From the NCBI RefSeq assembly GCF_014639235.1, contig NZ_BMFU01000008.1, positions 124,001-188,000 of the forward strand: a DNA stretch of 64,000 bases, read 5' to 3'. How positions within the stretch are numbered: position 1 is the stretch's first letter; every line of letters starts with the position of its first letter. Positions 45,542 through 53,707 of this stretch are shown here, piece by piece. The translations under genes and the position numbers were made by a program. This stretch comes from Paenibacillus silvae (GTDB lineage: Bacteria; Bacillota; Bacilli; Paenibacillales; Paenibacillaceae). The notes beneath the pieces are model-generated. The model ran no database searches. It was not told the DNA's origin and saw only the letters and a program-made list of their open reading frames with translations.

Positions 45542-46402
45542 ATGAAAGCAAGCATCATTATTCCTACCAAGGACAAGCTAACCCGGCTAAGGTTAACCTT
45601 GCAGGGGTTAGAGGGTCAGATTGATAACGAGGTGGAAGTTATTATCGTATTTGATGGGTGCCACCCGGATATGATTGCTGAGTTTCAACGAATTCAATTC
45701 TCGTATATCCCCATTTACCTAATATGTAAACAAAATGTAGGAAGAGCTGTAGCCAGGAATCTTGGAATTGAGAAAGCCACAGGAGAACTGGTCATCTTCC
45801 TCGATGATGATCGGGTTCCTGGCCCTGATTTTGTGCAAAGGCATATAGATGGGCATAACATCCCTTGTATTGTATTAGGTGAACGCAAAGATTCACTTGT
45901 CACTGAAGAGGAAATCGCACAGTTGTTTGATACCGGAACCCCTGCTGACAAGCTATCCTTTTTACAGTCCAAGGTAGTGGAACAGGGGCTAGAGAAGCAG
46001 TTGCCCATTAAACCAACAGGTAAACTCAACTGGCTGACCTTCTTTACCGGCAATGTTTCCGTTCCCAGACAAGCACTGCAAGACGCTGGGCTCTTTGATG
46101 AAAATTTTAAGGGATGGGGCCATGAGGATCTGGATTTAGGCATTCGCTTATCCCGAGAAGGGCTCGTCTTTAAAAAGGACACCAGCATCGTCAGTTATCA
46201 TCTACTTCACGACAGCAACTTCAATGTTGCAGAAAGGACTAGGCAATCCTTAGTGAATTTAAGATATATGCTGAATAAATACAAATACCGCCTGCCCTTT
46301 TGGATATTGTTGATCTTTTATATTAAACAGAAGCTATTAGGATTAAGCATCCACAGGCAAGTTGTAAGAAGTAAACCGGCCAACGAACATGTGAAAGGAT
46401 GA
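45542..46402 (+). CDS. Family 2 glycosyltransferase
   Basis: This 286-residue GT-A enzyme begins MKASIIIPTKDKLTRLRLTL and has the nucleotide-sugar/metal motif FLDDDRVPGPDF. FTGNVSVPRQAL then GWGHEDLDLGIRLSREG supply the acceptor side and base. The latter resembles the galactosyltransferase C-terminal pattern. It lacks membrane helices, so it acts at the inner membrane face on a lipid-linked acceptor. The ATG at 45542 follows GGAGG at ten bases. The next glycosyltransferase starts six bases after its stop. Confidence 0.88.
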   Translation: MKASIIIPTKDKLTRLRLTLQGLEGQIDNEVEVIIVFDGCHPDMIAEFQRIQFSYIPIYLICKQNVGRAVARNLGIEKATGELVIFLDDDRVPGPDFVQRHIDGHNIPCIVLGERKDSLVTEEEIAQLFDTGTPADKLSFLQSKVVEQGLEKQLPIKPTGKLNWLTFFTGNVSVPRQALQDAGLFDENFKGWGHEDLDLGIRLSREGLVFKKDTSIVSYHLLHDSNFNVAERTRQSLVNLRYMLNKYKYRLPFWILLIFYIKQKLLGLSIHRQVVRSKPANEHVKG

Positions 46403-46408
46403 TCTTAC

Positions 46409-47407
46409 TTGGATACCTTACCTTTAGTTTCCGTGGTAATCCCTAACTACAACTATTCCAAAACGCTGCCCAAATGTCTTGATTCACTAATGAACCAATC
46501 CTATAAATCGATTGAAATCATTTTTGTTGATGATGGCAGTACTGACAACTCGGTGGAAATTGCCTCCGCCTATCCGTGCCGTATCATTCAGACGAAGAAC
46601 AATGGGGTTTCCGCAGCCAGGAACACCGGAGTAGCCAATGCGCTGGGCGAAATTGTTTTTTTTCTGGACAGTGATGTAGCGCTATTTCCCGATGCCATTG
46701 AAAATACCGTTCTGGAATTCCAAAAAGATCCCTCGCTCGGTTCTGTCTGCGGTATTTACGCCAAAGAGGCACTTTTCAACGACAGTCTGGTAGAGGAATA
46801 CCGAACGCTTCAAGGTTATTACTGGAGAATCAGCTCTGAAGGTTATGTGACCGCTGGTTTTTTCTCGCTGGGAGCCGTGAAGAAATCTGTCTTTAATGAG
46901 CTGGGCGGATTCTATGAGAATTTGAACAATTCCGAAGATATCGAATTCGGGCACCGTTTGAACCTGAACTATAAGCTGCTGCTGACTCGCAAAGTGATGG
47001 GCAACCACGATGATGAACATGAATTGCGCCAGTTGGCCAGAAAAATGCATGAACGAGCAAGACAGCGGGTTCCTTTTTACTTCCACCGGAAGAAGTTTAC
47101 CAAAGGTTTTGAAACACCGCTGAGAGGAATCGGGATGTTATTTGTGGGAATGAGCAATGTACTATTGCCCTTCTCCTTCTTCAGTCCATTATTTTTGTTA
47201 CTATTCCTTGGTTGTCTGCTATTATTTATTGTTTCTGATTTTGGACAATATACTTTCGTGCTGAAAGAAAAAGGTTTCTTCTTCACTCTTTTCTTTATAG
47301 GTACCCATTGGATCATTACAAGTGTATGCTTCTGGGGTTTCGTGAGGGGCTTTCTGGAATTTTTTACGAGCAGAAAATTCCGGCTTAAATACAAGTATGG
47401 AGAGTGA
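46409..47407 (+). CDS. Membrane-attached family 2 glycosyltransferase
   Basis: This 332-residue enzyme has an N-terminal GT2 domain (SVVIPNYNYSKTLPKCLDSL, VDDGSTDNS, NNGVSAARNTGV, FFLDSDVALFPDA). Two or three C-terminal helices follow (SFFSPLFLLLFLGCLLLFIV; FFFTLFFIGTHWIITSVCFW). Such proteins typically transfer a sugar to polyprenyl phosphate or to a lipid-linked glycan. TTG at 46409 is the start, behind AAAGGATGA. It overlaps nothing and sits four bases before the SDR gene. Confidence 0.88.
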   Translation: MDTLPLVSVVIPNYNYSKTLPKCLDSLMNQSYKSIEIIFVDDGSTDNSVEIASAYPCRIIQTKNNGVSAARNTGVANALGEIVFFLDSDVALFPDAIENTVLEFQKDPSLGSVCGIYAKEALFNDSLVEEYRTLQGYYWRISSEGYVTAGFFSLGAVKKSVFNELGGFYENLNNSEDIEFGHRLNLNYKLLLTRKVMGNHDDEHELRQLARKMHERARQRVPFYFHRKKFTKGFETPLRGIGMLFVGMSNVLLPFSFFSPLFLLLFLGCLLLFIVSDFGQYTFVLKEKGFFFTLFFIGTHWIITSVCFWGFVRGFLEFFTSRKFRLKYKYGE

Positions 47408-47411
47408 TCCT

Positions 47412-48464
47412 ATGAAACAAAAAGTGTTAATTACGGGAAACAGCGGTGTACTGGGAATCAATCTGGTCGATTATCTTCACAAACATTACAGCGATGATTA
47501 TGAACTGGTTCTATTTGATATTCAGCACCCTGCTGAGCATGTTGCGGCTTTTACAACGATCACCGGAGACATTCGTGATAAAAACAAGGTACGAGAGATC
47601 ATCAAAGATATAGATATAGTGCTTCATTGCGCTTCAGCCTCCCCCAGCTTCGAGGATGAGGAAATATTGGACATTATTATTAACGGTACAGATAATCTAT
47701 TAGAAAATTCTTTTGAAGTGGGCAATGTACAACGATTTGTCTATATCTCTTCTACTTCTGTCTATGGAGTGGCTGATAAATCACCAATTCTGGAGACAGA
47801 TAAGGTGAGCCCTTATGACCCCTACAATAAAGGTAAAATCATTGCCGAGCAGCATTGCGCAAGCTGGCGCGACCAGGGTAAATGCGTCCCGATCCTGCGT
47901 CCCAGATCATTTTTGGGTCCTCATCGTCTGGGAACCTTCGCTATTCTGTATGAGTGGGCCAGTGAAGGAAGGAACTTTCCTATGCTTGGGAATGGAAAGA
48001 ACCGTTATCAATTATTGGATGTTGAAGACCTCTGCCAGGCCATATACATGGCTATGTCTGGTGACAGGGACAAAGTTAATGACCTCTTCAATATTGGAGC
48101 TGCGGAGTTCTCCTCCATTAGAGAGGACTACCAGTCTGTATTAACGGAAGCGGGCTATGGCAAACGTATTATTTGCCTCCCCGCACTCCCTATGACCATT
48201 GCCCTTTCCATTCTGGAAAAACTTAAAGTGTCCCCGTTTTACAAGCGACTGTATAAGAAACTGAACAAGCCCTATTACGTTTCTATAGATAAAGCCATCA
48301 ACCAGTTAGGGTATCAACCGAAATTCTCTAACAAAGACTCCCTCATACGGAATTATTACTGGTATTTGGAGGATCGGAAGAAAAACCCGGATGCAGCCAC
48401 GGGGCTTGGCAACAATACACTGTGGAAACAGGGTGCCATTAAATATGCGAAGTATTTTTTCTGA
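47412..48464 (+). CDS. NAD-dependent epimerase/dehydratase (extended SDR)
   Basis: This 350-residue sugar-nucleotide-type SDR has the cofactor motif LITGNSGVLGINLVDYL, Ser in VYISSTSVYG and the catalytic YxxxK in DPYNKGKII. The later RPRSFLGPHRLGTFAILYEW fits the extended substrate domain. It should epimerise or oxidise a sugar, either nucleotide-linked or lipid-linked, for the glycan made by this cluster. The start at 47412 follows GGAGAG. Its 3' end overlaps the next gene by 20 bases, so the two are coupled. Confidence 0.88.
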   Translation: MKQKVLITGNSGVLGINLVDYLHKHYSDDYELVLFDIQHPAEHVAAFTTITGDIRDKNKVREIIKDIDIVLHCASASPSFEDEEILDIIINGTDNLLENSFEVGNVQRFVYISSTSVYGVADKSPILETDKVSPYDPYNKGKIIAEQHCASWRDQGKCVPILRPRSFLGPHRLGTFAILYEWASEGRNFPMLGNGKNRYQLLDVEDLCQAIYMAMSGDRDKVNDLFNIGAAEFSSIREDYQSVLTEAGYGKRIICLPALPMTIALSILEKLKVSPFYKRLYKKLNKPYYVSIDKAINQLGYQPKFSNKDSLIRNYYWYLEDRKKNPDAATGLGNNTLWKQGAIKYAKYFF

Positions 48465-49464
48465 GTTTCGTTGGAAACATATTGTAGCTTTTGGCTCCAT
48501 TCTCGTTGTACTTATCTGCGATAGGTTTATAGCGGGGCAGCTCCCGTGGTGGAATGTAGCTGCTAGCGTTCCACCTTTTTCTATATTACTGCTTCCCTGC
48601 TGTATTGCACTGCTAGCCATAAAGGCTAAGCGAAAGTTAATCATAATCGGCTGTTCCCTGATTGTTATGCTCTTGCTTATCCCCCGGGCGGACATTAACT
48701 TCCATGCCTTGAGGTTATCCGACACAGCCCTTGGATCAGACCAAGCTTCAATTCAAGTTATGAATTGGAATACTGAATTCTGGGATCAATCCGAGCCGCC
48801 AGGTCAGATGTATCGTTTTTTACAGGAGAGTAACCAGGACATTTATATTCTTGAAGAATATGAATATTTACAGGAAAAGCCCGTTTGGAAACCTTATTTA
48901 ATTGATAAACATCAGGAGCTTCAGGCACAATTTCCCGATTATCACGTGGTAACGAAGGATCAATTCGCCATTGTTAGCAAATATCCAGTGACTCAGCAAA
49001 CATTATCCCCGACCAAGCAGGTGCTTTGGCTGACCTTCTTGATTGATAACAAACCTTTTCATGTGGTGAGCGTTCATCTGGAGCCCCAGGTTGATCTGGG
49101 ACACAGCATTATCTCACGAGAATTCTGGAACTTCGTCAACTTACGACACCATTCCCGGAACGAGGGGTTAGATGAAATCGAAGACTTTATCAGGCAAGCA
49201 GGGGACGAACCACTGATCGTTACTGGTGACTTCAACACGACGCTGTTGATGGGCAGCCTTGATCCGTTAAGAGACCAATTAGAGGATGCTGTCAAATATT
49301 CAAAACAGCTGTTCCCTACCACCTGGGAAACCAAGGGGTACTTCGGCTGGCGTATCGACCATTTCTTATACAACAAGCACGTGGAAATCCAGTCCTACCA
49401 GGCCGTTGCCCAATTGGAGCTATCTGACCATAAGGCCCTGAAGGTAAAGCTGCGGCTTAAGTAG
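48445..49464 (+). CDS. Membrane-anchored endonuclease/exonuclease/phosphatase (EEP) family protein
   Basis: This 339-residue protein has about three N-terminal helices (HIVAFGSILVVLICD; FSILLLPCCIALLAI; LIIIGCSLIVMLLLI) followed by an EEP domain. The catalytic motifs are VMNWNTEFWDQ, YILEEYEYL, VVSVHLEP, IVTGDFNTT and LSDHKALKVK. These enzymes cleave phosphodiesters or phosphomonoesters of nucleic acids, lipids or sugars. With the helices, the active domain probably faces outside. As the last gene of the glycan cluster it could dephosphorylate a lipid-linked phosphosugar. It overlaps the SDR gene by 20 bases. Confidence 0.85.
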   Translation: MRSIFSEFRWKHIVAFGSILVVLICDRFIAGQLPWWNVAASVPPFSILLLPCCIALLAIKAKRKLIIIGCSLIVMLLLIPRADINFHALRLSDTALGSDQASIQVMNWNTEFWDQSEPPGQMYRFLQESNQDIYILEEYEYLQEKPVWKPYLIDKHQELQAQFPDYHVVTKDQFAIVSKYPVTQQTLSPTKQVLWLTFLIDNKPFHVVSVHLEPQVDLGHSIISREFWNFVNLRHHSRNEGLDEIEDFIRQAGDEPLIVTGDFNTTLLMGSLDPLRDQLEDAVKYSKQLFPTTWETKGYFGWRIDHFLYNKHVEIQSYQAVAQLELSDHKALKVKLRLK

Positions 49465-49618
49465 CCTCAGCTGTAGAAACACTCAAAAAAAGGGATCTCG
49501 AAACAAGATTTACTGCCGTGCTTCAGTTCTTGTCTGAAAATTATCAGAAATAATTCTAGCGATCGGATGGCTTTCGCTTTCCCATAATCTGCTGAATTAA
49601 GCCGCCATAGACCGAAGT

Positions 49619-49664
49619 ACAAAGGAGCGACTCTCCAATAACCGGAGATTCGCTCCTTTGTTAA
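49619..49664 (+). terminator. Long hairpin terminator of the glycan cluster
   Basis: An 18-bp stem with one mismatch (ACAAAGGAGCGACTCTCC with GGAGATTCGCTCCTTTGT) around AATAACC. It is followed by only TTAAAT, so the T-run is short. Confidence 0.7.
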
Positions 49665-50211
49665 ATGCCTTACTCACACATGATTTCCAACCAAAGTCAC
49701 GGAGCAGACTTTTTTACAGAAAGTGACTTAGGAAAACCAAGGATAGTGAAAAAGGACTCATCAAAAACCGTACGACCGGCCTCTAGCGATATAACATCTT
49801 CCCAACCACTGAGCAAGCTATAAGAGCCTCGACAGGTATGCTGAGCCTAATGAACCCCGCTTGCAACGGACTTAGACCTTCAACCATTTGAAGTCGTTAA
49901 GTTACTATAAACTGAACACCTAACTGTCCTAACAGACCGACTAAAGCTGTAAATCGGATTCTCGGTTGATTCGCTAGGGACATTAATATTTGAGATTATT
50001 AGGTCGCCCATTGGGAGAGCCGAACGTCGTGATCCTGAGCGTCATGCCGAGTGAGAGCAGAAAGTTCATCGTCGAGTTGGCCGAGCCATTTTACGTCCAA
50101 CTCAAAGACCCTTTCCTAATGCCCAAGCAACGAATCGCCATGAACGGACATGATAAGGACTACATGGAACCGCCCTCCCATCCTGCAACTTCAAAACGAT
50201 ATACTAATAAA
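49665..50211. other. Intergenic tract without a recognised gene
   Basis: About 550 bases. An open frame from 49990 to 50316 lacks a ribosome site and a recognised family. The stretch 49765-49990 looks unlike random DNA (several short palindromic and phrase-like segments) and may be a relic of a mobile element or structured RNA, but I could not identify it. Confidence 0.25.
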
Positions 50212-50592
50212 CTACAATTCCATCCATTTAATACATGTTGGACGAGTTTTCGTCTTGAAAAATTCTGTGCACGCATCAGTCATTTGTTTAACTGTAATAA
50301 CCATTGTACTTGCTAAAACTACTTCTGCGCCATGAACATTCTCGTAAAAGGTAACCGTTTCGTCCCTAATATTGTCATCACCGTAAGAAGCAAAAGTTCC
50401 CTTTTGTTCAGAATCTAAAAAATACAACACACAATAATCATCCCGAACAAAAGCACATAATTGAGGGACACCACTTTCTTCAAAGGTAAAAATAAACTGA
50501 TTGGCATTAAATGCTGGACGATTTCGAATAAACTCAACTACCTGCGATTCTGTATTTATTACAATTTCTCCATTAAAATCATTAGCATACAT
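50212..50592 (-). CDS. Imm1-family immunity-like protein
   Basis: This 126-residue acidic protein resembles Imm1 immunity proteins. It has an N-terminal beta-alpha unit (VVEFIRNRPAFNANQFIFTF), a central CVLYFLDSEQKGTFAS and a C-terminal EFFKTKTRPTCIKWMEL, matching the family's closing FF..G.RP..I.W motif. Such proteins bind and block deaminase or nuclease toxins of polymorphic systems. No toxin gene is next to it, so it is an orphan immunity gene. TAGGTC lies about eight bases before the ATG, a modest ribosome site. Confidence 0.6.
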   Translation of the reverse strand: MYANDFNGEIVINTESQVVEFIRNRPAFNANQFIFTFEESGVPQLCAFVRDDYCVLYFLDSEQKGTFASYGDDNIRDETVTFYENVHGAEVVLASTMVITVKQMTDACTEFFKTKTRPTCIKWMEL

Positions 50593-50713
50593 TTGTAAGA
50601 CCTACTTTCAGTAACATAAAAAAGGATTTTCTCACCTATACAGTTCTTGAGGTACTTAAGTTAAGAAGTGTCTGAAAGCCCTACTTATTTTTCCTCATTT
50701 CCAATTTTTCGCC

Positions 50714-51193
50714 CTACTTATGATACGGTTCACCGCGATTAATCTTCACTGCGCGATAAATCTGCTCCACCAGCACCAGCCGCATGAGCTGATGCGGCAG
50801 GGTCATGCGCCCGAAGCTCAAGCGCTGCTTCGCGCGGCGCAGCACCTCATCGGAGAGCCCATGGCTCCCTCCGATGACAAACACGACATGGCTCGTCCCA
50901 TACGTGCCGAGCTTGTCGATCTCCGTAGCCAGCTCCTCGGAACTCCAGAGCTGGCCATCCAGTGCGAGCGCGACGACGTGCGCCTCGCTCTTCACATGCG
51001 CGAGAATGCGTTCGCCCTCGCGCTCTTTTACCGCCCGTACCTCAGCTTCGCTCAGGGTATCGGGCGCTTTCTCGTCTGCGACCTCGATCATATGAAACTT
51101 GATGTACGGGGCGAGACGCTTGGCATATTCCTGAATGCCCAGCGTTAAATATTTTTCCTTCAATTTGCCTACGCCTATAATTTGAATCAACAT
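50714..51193 (-). CDS. rlmH: 23S rRNA (pseudouridine1915-N3)-methyltransferase RlmH
   Basis: The 159-residue length is exactly that of the family. The protein starts [20 protein letters not shown] and contains [14 protein letters not shown], the SAM-binding knot [20 protein letters not shown] and the C-terminal [19 protein letters not shown] followed by INRGEPYHK. This SPOUT enzyme methylates helix 69 of 23S rRNA. The ATG at 51193 follows GGAGGAATGATC. The location downstream of the wal-htr block is conserved in Bacillales. Confidence 0.97.
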   Translation of the reverse strand: MLIQIIGVGKLKEKYLTLGIQEYAKRLAPYIKFHMIEVADEKAPDTLSEAEVRAVKEREGERILAHVKSEAHVVALALDGQLWSSEELATEIDKLGTYGTSHVVFVIGGSHGLSDEVLRRAKQRLSFGRMTLPHQLMRLVLVEQIYRAVKINRGEPYHK

Positions 51194-51661
51194 ATGATCA
51201 TTCCTCCTGAGTCGTCGTTCTTGCACACAAGCTGTCTATACACCAGATGCTTCAATTGCATCATTCATTTCCTAGCACGCGTTGCCATGTTCCATGATAA
51301 TATGGTCAGCCTATACAAGAGCTGCTCCAGATTATCTCCACAGCATGCTACTTATTCCTCGTACGATATGTAAGGTTCATGAGAATCACCTTTTCTGTAC
51401 CCATTTGCTTCCATCACGCGGCGCCATGCATCATGACAAGATTGCTCAACCACAACTTTTGCATTCATTAGCGTATCTTCTTTCGCAGCACCCTGGAGCA
51501 TCTCCCAAACTTACCTGCAGCGAGCAGCCCCGTTTCCTCAAACTTCAATCCCCTTCATTAGCTACTTCTTTACCTCGCCACACTCCCTATTCCCGATACG
51601 TCATCAACCGCTCTCCCCGAGCATCCAGCCAAGTTGTTGCTCCAGCCCCAGCTCTCCAGAT

Positions 51662-51860
51662 TCTAACGATTCCCACAAACCCTATTCAGCCCAAATCGCC
51701 CACATTTAAAATCTAACGATCTCAGCTGACGCTATTTCACCCAAATACAGCTTTTTATAGTCCATTTCAGACGAATTCTTCAAAATAACGCCTCTACGAT
51801 TCGTTAGATTTTCAAACACACTCATTTCACCCAAATAAGGCTTCTCAGAATCGTTACAAT
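51662..51860. repeat. Cluster A of a dispersed repeat built on AATCTAACGATTC
   Basis: Four copies: forward at about 51662 and 51711, reverse ending at about 51810 and 51860. The consensus is roughly TCTAACGATTC, eight variable bases, then GACGCTATTT. The copies face each other (two forward, two reverse). The same unit occurs in cluster B at 57409-57608. Confidence 0.75.
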
Positions 51861-51910
51861 CCACACCGTTCACAGACACCACGAATCTTCCCAAGCCATT
51901 TACACTTATG

Positions 51911-51987
51911 CCCCATCTGCACCCGTCAACACCTGCATCCACATCTCACCTACATCTACACCTGCACCTGCAACTACACCTGCACCT
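51911..51987 (+). repeat. Imperfect hexamer tract based on CACCTG/CATCTA
   Basis: The sequence runs through repeated CACCTG, CATC and ACACCTGCA units in a gene-free stretch. No convincing coding frame accompanies it. Confidence 0.6.
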
Positions 51988-52098
51988 TAAGCGTCAACTC
52001 GCACTTCCGCACCCCAGTATGCTCTCTTCACTAACCCATGCTCCAGCCCACTCTCTCGCCAACACACCCCGCCACAGCCGCTCGCTCCCCACAAATGC

Positions 52099-52121
52099 AA
52101 AAAGAGCGCTCAACACGCTCT
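52099..52121 (-). terminator. Intrinsic terminator downstream of the CxxH/CxxC gene
   Basis: On the minus strand AGAGCG, TGTTGAG, CGCTCT, followed by TTTTT. It lies about 135 bases after the stop codon. Confidence 0.7.
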
Positions 52122-52256
52122 CTCTCCACCTTGCTGTGATGTTCATACCGGATCGAACCAAGTCTAACGCCAGAAGCACTACAGCTGCTACACCATGCAC
52201 AACAACATCTTATAGCAGCATCGGATAGCACTCCCGGCGGCCTGATCTACAGTACG

Positions 52257-52424
52257 CTAAACGACCAGGAATTCCGCATGCTGATCGCACTCGGCGCATT
52301 TGGCAGGCGGGTCCCAATCGGCAAATTCCGTCTCCTTCAGATCCACGATATCCGGAGCGTCCTCATATTCATCTACAAACATGTCGATGGCAATGTCCAC
52401 GTGTTCTTTGCATACAACGTACAT
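52257..52424 (-). CDS. CxxH/CxxC mini-protein (TIGR04129-like)
   Basis: This 55-residue protein begins MYVVCKEHVDIAIDMFVDEY and ends KCAECDQHAEFLVV. It pairs a CxxH and a CxxC motif that probably hold one zinc ion. The Bacillus family with this pattern is encoded close to rlmH and the htr/wal genes, as here. AAAGGATG lies about eight bases before the ATG. The gene is short and easily missed. The function of the family is unknown; a zinc-ribbon-like binding role is likely. Confidence 0.85.
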   Translation of the reverse strand: MYVVCKEHVDIAIDMFVDEYEDAPDIVDLKETEFADWDPPAKCAECDQHAEFLVV

Positions 52425-52617
52425 CCGTCAAGCATCCTTTCTGTCACCAGCTATGTTCCCGATTCACAACCGCTTATCCTACAGGATAGCCACTTCTCAG
52501 TTCTATCACACCTGCCGCGGAAAAGAAACCCCTACATCGCTTATCTGCGCAAAAACTTGCCATTCTTGAACTGACAAGGCTCTTCCAGCTCTAGCACAAC
52601 AATCTTTCCCGTATGAT

Positions 52618-52669
52618 AAAAAAGCATTCCCTCAACTATACCTCAACTCCAGTACCCCTGCAGGAATGC
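52618..52669 (-). terminator. Probable terminator of the coiled-coil lipoprotein gene
   Basis: On the minus strand GCATTCC pairs with GGAATGC across a loop of about 32 bases, followed by TTTTTT. The loop is long, so strength is uncertain. Confidence 0.5.
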
Positions 52670-52693
52670 CCTATCTTAACTCTTTCTCCCACC

Positions 52694-53218
52694 CTACTCC
52701 AACCCCGACTGTGCCTTCGTAAGCAGTTTCCCGCTTTGAAAAGCAATCACGGCATTGGCACCATTGCCACCTGTGCCTTTATAGTTATACACGACCATGT
52801 TCTCCGCTTCACTTAGCGCCTCACCTTCGCCGCCGAGAATTTCGATGACCTCTTCCACGGACATGCCAACCTCCAGCTTCTCATACTGGGCAAATGTAAT
52901 CAGCACCCCATCCCCTTTTCCTGCGGAGCCGTTATTGCCTGCGCTGGCCGGTGTCTGACCGTTCACACCTTGTCCAACAGCTGCCCCAGCTGCATCAAGT
53001 TCTGTCAGTTTTTTCTCCAACGCAGCAATTTTCTGGGCCTGTTCATCACTTTTAATTCCCTGTTCGGTGAGCTTTTTCTCCAGCCCCGCGATTTTGTCCT
53101 GCAGCGCACTCGTATCTACAGGTGTGGCCGGAGTACCTTCCGATCCACATGCGGACAGGATCAGCATGGATAAGGCCAAACTGGTTCCGCCAAGTACCTT
53201 TTTCTTCAACAGATTCAT
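52694..53218 (-). CDS. Lipoprotein with coiled coil and SmpA/BLIP-like C-terminal domain
   Basis: This 174-residue protein has a lipobox (LILSAC), then a heptad-rich segment (LQDKIAGLEKKLTEQ; AQKIAALEKKLTELD), a Gly/Asn linker and a C-terminal module. The module reads ITFAQYEKLEVGMSVEEVIE then ILGGEGEALSE, resembling the YxxIxxGMSxxEVxxILG pattern of SmpA/OmlA/BLIP-like domains. It is anchored to the outer membrane face and its partner is unknown. The ATG at 53218 follows GGAGGG. It lies between rlmH and htrA, on the same strand. Confidence 0.8.
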   Translation of the reverse strand: MNLLKKKVLGGTSLALSMLILSACGSEGTPATPVDTSALQDKIAGLEKKLTEQGIKSDEQAQKIAALEKKLTELDAAGAAVGQGVNGQTPASAGNNGSAGKGDGVLITFAQYEKLEVGMSVEEVIEILGGEGEALSEAENMVVYNYKGTGGNGANAVIAFQSGKLLTKAQSGLE

Positions 53219-53559
53219 CTTGAATCCCTCCATTTTCAGATTAGCCAGCCGATTCTCACGTTATACAGCTGTTATTTGAATCAACGATCTATGTAAACAC
53301 ATTGACAATAGTTTACCATACAGGCTAACAAATGTATCTGCGCCTTTGGCTCCGGGACTTCCTGATTAGAAGCACCCAAGCATTCAACAAAATTTACATA
53401 TTAACACGCTGACAACCTCGTCTCTATCCTCAATCTCATTTTATTGTTCATCCGTTCACAACACCCTGCCTTACTGGTATGCACCCCACGCCAAACAAAG
53501 ACTCGTTTCTAAAAATACACCCGTTCGCCCTCGTACCCGCCCCTGTGCAGCATCAATAT

Positions 53560-53590
53560 AAAAAGAGTGGTCAGAATTTCTGATCACTCT
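53560..53590 (-). terminator. Intrinsic terminator of the HtrA gene
   Basis: AGAGTGGTCAGAA pairs with TTCTGATCACTCT (one mismatch). On the minus strand it is followed by TTTTTAT. Confidence 0.85.
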
Positions 53591-53623
53591 CTCTATGAAT
53601 AACTCTTTCCGTATTGCCTTTAA

Positions 53624-53692
53624 CTAAATCATCGCTTCAGCCAAGCCAACACAACAGCCCATTCCACAAAGCAATGTGAGAATCACCGTCAT
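53624..53692 (-). CDS. Possible 22-residue hydrophobic peptide after htrA
   Basis: The frame MTVILTLLCGMGCCVGLAEA plus two residues starts 15 bases after the HtrA stop, behind GAGGCGG, and ends before the terminator. It is compatible with a tiny membrane peptide but could be chance; no conservation can be checked here. Confidence 0.25.
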   Translation of the reverse strand: MTVILTLLCGMGCCVGLAEAMI

Positions 53693-53707
53693 AACCGCCT
53701 CAGAGCC

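Noticed and set aside
49990..50316. Open frame of 108 codons before the Imm1-like gene
   Set aside because: No ribosome site, and its end overlaps the opposite-strand immunity gene.
51282..51716. Open frame of 144 codons in the repeat-rich gap
   Set aside because: No ribosome site, no family resemblance, and it runs into the dispersed repeats.
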